Part shown: positions 6,305 through 8,628 of the stretch, piece by piece
How the letters are laid out: each line of letters opens with the position of its first letter
Position numbering within the stretch: position 1 is the stretch's first letter
Assembly (NCBI GenBank): GCA_003646045.1
Contig: QNDV01000074.1
Span: 1-8,628, forward strand
Reading direction: 5' to 3'
Source: a bacterium
Lineage (GTDB): Bacteria > Krumholzibacteriota > Krumholzibacteria > LZORAL124-64-63
DNA: 8,628 bases
Program-made: the position numbers and the translations under genes
Notes under the pieces: generated by a model
The model's database searches: none
What the model saw: only the letters and a program-made list of their open reading frames with translations
Told to the model about the DNA's origin: nothing

Positions 6305-7713
6305 CCAGCAACTTGGCGTCTACCCTGTTCGCGTTCCTGTTGACCCTGGGACTCGTGGTGATTGTCCACGAGCTCGGACATTTCCTGTTCTGCAAGCTCT
6401 TCGGCGTGTACGTGAAGACATTCTCCATCGGGATCGGTCCGAAGATCCTGCGCAAGCGCGTGGGCGAAACCGAGTACGTCCTTTCCGCGTTCCCTTTCGG
6501 GGGCTACGTGAAAATGGCCGGCGAAGGGATGATGGAGGAGATCCAGGACACAGGTACCTGGGAGGAACGCAAGTATCCCCTGGGTACTCTCGAAGGCAAC
6601 CGCGAAGCGGCCGACCTGGACGAGGACATCCCGTCCGAACGCCGGTTCAACCTGCGACCTACCTGGCAACGCCTGTTGGTCTTCGTGGCCGGACCGTTGT
6701 TCAACCTCCTGCTGGCATTCATCATCTACACAGGCCTGATCGCGGTGGAGGGGTTGCGGACCATTCCCTTCACCACCGTGGGAGAAGTGCGGGCGGACTC
6801 GCCGGCGGCCCTGGCGGGGTTTGCCGTGGGCGACCACATCCTGACCGTGGACGGCAAGTCGGTGCAGGACTGGGACGGCGTGGAACTGGGTGTCCTGCCC
6901 CCCGCGCAGCGACAAAGTGGTGAAACGCCGCCGGTAACGGTCACGGTCGATCGTGACGGCGAGCGGACCGACCTGATTCTCGCTCCGGTATTCGATGCCG
7001 CCGAGGGTTACTGGTCCGTGGGACTGCAACCCTGGAACACCACCGTGGGCCTGGTTCAGCGGGGCGGCCCGGCGGCGAAGCTTGGGCTGCGCAAGGGTGA
7101 TGTCATCGTGGCGGTGGCCGGGCAACCGGTGACCTCCTTCGCGGCCATCGCCAAGGCGGTGAACGGGTCAGCGGAGCAGGAGATTGAGCTCGCCTGGGAG
7201 CGGGATGGCCAGTCCATGTCCGGCTCGGTAGTGCCCGATCTGGCCGATATCCAACCCGGACAGACCGGGGGACGCATCTACTTCGAGCCCTTCTTCGGCT
7301 CGCAGAAGGTGAGTTTCCTACGTGCCGTGGTCCTGGGCTGGGATCGCACGCGAAGCACCATCAGCCTGACTGTGGGTGTGCTGCGGGATTTCGTGCGCCG
7401 CAAGCTGGGACTTGATGCAGTGGGCGGACCGCTGCGTATCGGCCAGGCAGCCGGCGAAATGCTGCGCTGGAGTTTCTCGCACCTCATGTATTTCATCGCC
7501 TTCTTCTCGGTGAACCTCTTTCTGCTGAATCTCATGCCCATTCCCGTCCTGGACGGAGGGCACGTGTTGTTCCTGCTGGTGGAGGCAGCCCGTGGGGGAC
7601 GGCCGGTACCGGAGCGGATGCAGGCCATAGCCACCCAGATGGGGCTGATCATCCTGCTGCTCTTCATGACTTTCGTGGTGGTACTGGATGTATGGAAGGT
7701 GACGGGACACTAG
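6301..7713 (+). CDS. rseP: RseP-type site-2 intramembrane zinc metalloprotease
   Basis: RseP-family (peptidase family M50) proteases cut transmembrane segments, releasing anti-sigma factor fragments in the envelope stress response and clearing signal-peptide remnants. The 470-residue product has the zinc site VIVHELGHF (20-28; His23, Glu24, His27) in the first membrane helix, then SAFPFGGYVKMAGE (62-75), AGPLFNLLLAF (130-140), two PDZ domains (about 157-230 and 240-310, each with a G-x-x-x-G-D-x-I/V core: AGFAVGDHILTVDG and LGLRKGDVIVAVAG), and the third zinc-ligand motif NLMPIPVLDGGH (410-421) before a last membrane helix (446-462). A charged insert of about 35 residues (76-114) sits between GGYVKM and AGP. 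The GTG start lies in a GTGA overlap with dxr. It is the last gene of the unit and converges on the next gene. Confidence 0.95.
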   Translation: MTSNLASTLFAFLLTLGLVVIVHELGHFLFCKLFGVYVKTFSIGIGPKILRKRVGETEYVLSAFPFGGYVKMAGEGMMEEIQDTGTWEERKYPLGTLEGNREAADLDEDIPSERRFNLRPTWQRLLVFVAGPLFNLLLAFIIYTGLIAVEGLRTIPFTTVGEVRADSPAALAGFAVGDHILTVDGKSVQDWDGVELGVLPPAQRQSGETPPVTVTVDRDGERTDLILAPVFDAAEGYWSVGLQPWNTTVGLVQRGGPAAKLGLRKGDVIVAVAGQPVTSFAAIAKAVNGSAEQEIELAWERDGQSMSGSVVPDLADIQPGQTGGRIYFEPFFGSQKVSFLRAVVLGWDRTRSTISLTVGVLRDFVRRKLGLDAVGGPLRIGQAAGEMLRWSFSHLMYFIAFFSVNLFLLNLMPIPVLDGGHVLFLLVEAARGGRPVPERMQAIATQMGLIILLLFMTFVVVLDVWKVTGH

Positions 7714-7717
7714 TGGT

Positions 7718-7752
7718 CCCGCCGGCGGGCAGAAACAGCTCGTCCTGCTGTT
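7718..7752. terminator. Weak dyads between convergent genes
   Basis: The 37-nt gap between the convergent stops holds a 12-bp perfect palindrome CCCGCCGGCGGG (7718-7729) and a 6-bp stem AACAGC/GCTGTT (7734-7739 and 7747-7752, 7-nt loop) that overlaps the stop of the minus-strand gene. Neither has a real T-run on either strand. A bidirectional, perhaps Rho-assisted, terminator is plausible but not shown. Confidence 0.3.
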
Positions 7753-8170
7753 ACTTGTCGGGAATTGCCGGCGTCGGCAGAGGTGCGCCCAGCCTGTCGG
7801 GGCGAGGGGCGTGAATCAGTGAATCCTGCTCGGCCGCGAGCAGGTTGACCAGCAGGCGGCCGATTCGTGCGGCGCGTTCGGGCTCGCCAGGCATGGCGGC
7901 GGCGGTGTCGGCAAGAGAACTGTCGCCCCAGGCGGCGGCCAGGGAGTCCAGCAGGGCATCACCTGTTTCCCGGTCCTGGAGAGCTACGGCACGGGCCCGC
8001 TCCAGGACGATGATACGCTGGACGAAGAGCAACTCGGCGTCCGAGAGGTCGGTGACTTCGAGAGGGGAAGCCGGTTCGTTGCTGCAGCCTGGTGCGACGG
8101 CCAGGGCGATGAACAGGGCAGCATGAAGTACAGTGGCCGCGAGGACGACCGGGTTACGACTGGCAGACAT
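7751..8170 (-). CDS. Small exported protein, possible lipoprotein, function unknown
   Basis: I do not recognise this 139-residue protein. It begins MSASRNPVVLAATVLHAALF and stays hydrophobic to residue 25, a signal peptide with one Arg in its n-region. APGC (26-29) then resembles a lipobox with Cys29, though Pro at -2 is unusual. The rest looks helical and acidic: residues 42-66 (SDAELLFVQRIIVLERARAV), 70-81 and 96-118, with no membrane segment, ending in a Pro-rich tail. This layout, a lipoprotein signal then a short helical bundle with an LDSLAAAWG-like turn, recalls small Bacteroidota-type lipoproteins such as DUF4296, but that is a weak guess. The start at 8170 has a good Shine-Dalgarno, GGAGTGAG, 3 to 10 nt upstream. 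The open frame runs on to 8434, but that part is Pro/Arg-rich and would overlap the divergent gene. It lies antisense between rseP and a bamA-like gene. Confidence 0.75.
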   Translation of the reverse strand: MSASRNPVVLAATVLHAALFIALAVAPGCSNEPASPLEVTDLSDAELLFVQRIIVLERARAVALQDRETGDALLDSLAAAWGDSSLADTAAAMPGEPERAARIGRLLVNLLAAEQDSLIHAPRPDRLGAPLPTPAIPDK

Positions 8171-8196
8171 TGACTCACTCCGGCGGGAGGGGCCCG

Positions 8197-8216
8197 GGCG
8201 GAACCGGGGTTCCGCC
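8197..8216. repeat. 20-bp near-perfect dyad in the leader of the minus-strand gene
   Basis: GGCGGAACC (8197-8205) and GGTTCCGCC (8208-8216) are exact reverse complements separated by GG. As RNA this would give an 8-bp hairpin with a 4-nt loop; as DNA it has operator-like symmetry. It lies 27 nt upstream of the minus-strand start at 8170 and outside its Shine-Dalgarno. On the + side it is about 160 nt ahead of the bamA-like start. The role is unknown. Confidence 0.7.
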
Positions 8217-8236
8217 GACGGTACGGCTACACAGCT

Positions 8237-8265
8237 TCGATAGCACCCGGGCGGGTTTGGTTCCA
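8237..8265 (-). promoter_or_regulatory. Candidate promoter for the small exported protein gene
   Basis: On the minus strand TGGAAC (8265-8260) and TATCGA (8242-8237) are 17 nt apart, the preferred sigma-70 spacing, though each box matches consensus at only three of six bases. Transcription would begin near 8230 and give a leader of about 60 nt containing the 20-bp dyad. GGAACC as a -35 element also resembles ECF/sigma-E-type promoters, but the -10 fits poorly. This is a weak call. Confidence 0.25.
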
Positions 8266-8287
8266 GCCTTTTGTTGCGCCCCGGGTG
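8244..8287. repeat. Spaced inverted repeat in the divergent intergenic region
   Basis: CACCCGGG (8244-8251) and CCCGGGTG (8280-8287) are perfect 8-bp inverted copies with a 28-nt gap. One arm lies in the spacer of the candidate minus-strand promoter and the other lies upstream of its -35. The arms' CCCGGG core is common in this GC-rich DNA, so chance is quite possible. Confidence 0.4.
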
Positions 8288-8373
8288 TGGCAGGGGCACA
8301 GTCGGCCCAGGCACGGTGCAGCGGACCGTGTCCGGGGAAGCGCCTTGGCTGACACCGGGAGCAGTGCTCAGGC

Positions 8374-8628
8374 TTGAGATCAGGTCACCAACAGGACAAC
8401 GGCCCGGCCGCGCCGGGGAGCGGCAGGGCGACATGGTGGCTCGTGCTCCTGCTTGCGCTGGGAGTAACCCTGGTTGCCGGCGCTGTTCACGCCGACGAGG
8501 AACTGGACTTTGGCCTCGAGGCCCAGCGTCTGCACAAGGTCCAACTCACGGGCAATGACCATTTCAGCGATGAAGAGTTGAAATCCCTGCTCAATCTGGA
8601 AGAGCCCAGTTGGCGTAATTTCCTGAAC
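8374..8628 (+). CDS. Omp85/BamA-type outer membrane assembly protein, 5' end (partial)
   Basis: The frame opens after a TGA at 8350-8352 and runs to the window edge, giving 85 residues from a TTG at 8374. The product has a Sec signal peptide: Arg18, a hydrophobic core LVLLLALGVTLVAGA (23-37), and cleavage after VHA (38-40). The mature start leads into RLHKVQLTGNDHFSDEEL (52-69), a beta strand, then G-N-x-x-F-S and a helix: the first half of a POTRA domain as in BamA/TamA proteins, which bind unfolded outer-membrane proteins in the periplasm. The TTG is the only upstream start in frame; GTG 8443 would leave a signal peptide without a basic n-region. GGGAG (8357-8361) is rather far upstream (12 nt). 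bamA commonly follows rseP, which supports the call. Without the beta-barrel, BamA and TamA cannot be told apart. Confidence 0.65.
   Translation, partial: MRSGHQQDNGPAAPGSGRATWWLVLLLALGVTLVAGAVHADEELDFGLEAQRLHKVQLTGNDHFSDEELKSLLNLEEPSWRNFLN

Noticed and set aside
8171..8434. 88-codon upstream extension of the minus-strand gene
   Set aside because: It would bury the signal peptide, is Pro/Arg-rich, and overlaps the start of the divergent bamA-like gene. The start at 8170 has its own Shine-Dalgarno.
8271..8558. 95-codon + strand frame at the right end
   Set aside because: It competes with the frame encoding a signal peptide plus POTRA-type sequence; the translated product is Arg/Gly-rich without features.
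1..8628. CRISPR arrays, insertion sequences, integrase genes, tRNA or rRNA genes, toxin-antitoxin pairs
   Set aside because: Reading both strands I saw no regularly spaced repeats, no transposase-like protein, no terminal inverted repeats with target duplications, and no tRNA-like cloverleaf or rRNA sequence.

Overview
The window is a GC-rich stretch of bacterial chromosome from a Gram-negative (diderm) organism. Almost all of it is a conserved housekeeping cluster on the + strand: the 3' end of rpsI (ribosomal protein S9), then rpsB (S2), tsf (EF-Ts), pyrH (UMP kinase), frr (ribosome recycling factor), uppS (undecaprenyl diphosphate synthase), cdsA (CDP-diglyceride synthase), dxr (DXP reductoisomerase) and rseP (site-2 intramembrane protease). 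After an antisense small gene, the 5' end of an Omp85/BamA-type outer-membrane protein gene runs off the right edge. An RseP-type protease next to a POTRA-bearing exported protein implies an outer membrane. rpsI directly before rpsB and a short (197-residue) EF-Ts point away from typical Alpha-, Beta- or Gammaproteobacteria and are compatible with an FCB-type or related deep-branching lineage. That placement is inference, and no species can be named.

Layout: 1-106 rpsI end; 107-265 leader before rpsB; 266-1153 rpsB with a long charged C-terminal tail; 1154-1270 a spacer with two stem-loops; 1271-1864 tsf; 1881-1912 a strong intrinsic terminator. A second, tightly packed unit then runs from pyrH (TTG start) through rseP (1992-7713). 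Within it, pyrH/frr, uppS/cdsA and dxr/rseP overlap by 1-4 nt, and the largest gap is 29 nt. rseP converges on a minus-strand gene (7751-8170) for a small exported, possibly lipid-anchored protein that I do not recognise. Between that gene and the divergent bamA-like gene lies about 200 bp of non-coding DNA with dyad symmetries and a candidate promoter.

Functionally the cluster joins translation (S9, S2, EF-Ts, RRF) to pyrimidine nucleotide supply (PyrH) and envelope building. Dxr makes isoprenoid precursors, UppS turns them into the C55 lipid carrier for peptidoglycan and surface glycans, CdsA makes CDP-diacylglycerol for phospholipids, RseP provides envelope stress signalling or membrane proteolysis, and the Omp85 protein inserts outer-membrane proteins.

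I found no CRISPR array, insertion sequence, phage gene, tRNA or rRNA, and nothing I would call a new multi-gene system. The parts least explained by known biology are the small antisense exported protein, the 20-bp dyad in its leader, the S2 tail with its in-frame 12-bp tandem repeat, the acidic insert in RseP, and unusual residues in the UMP-binding region of PyrH.
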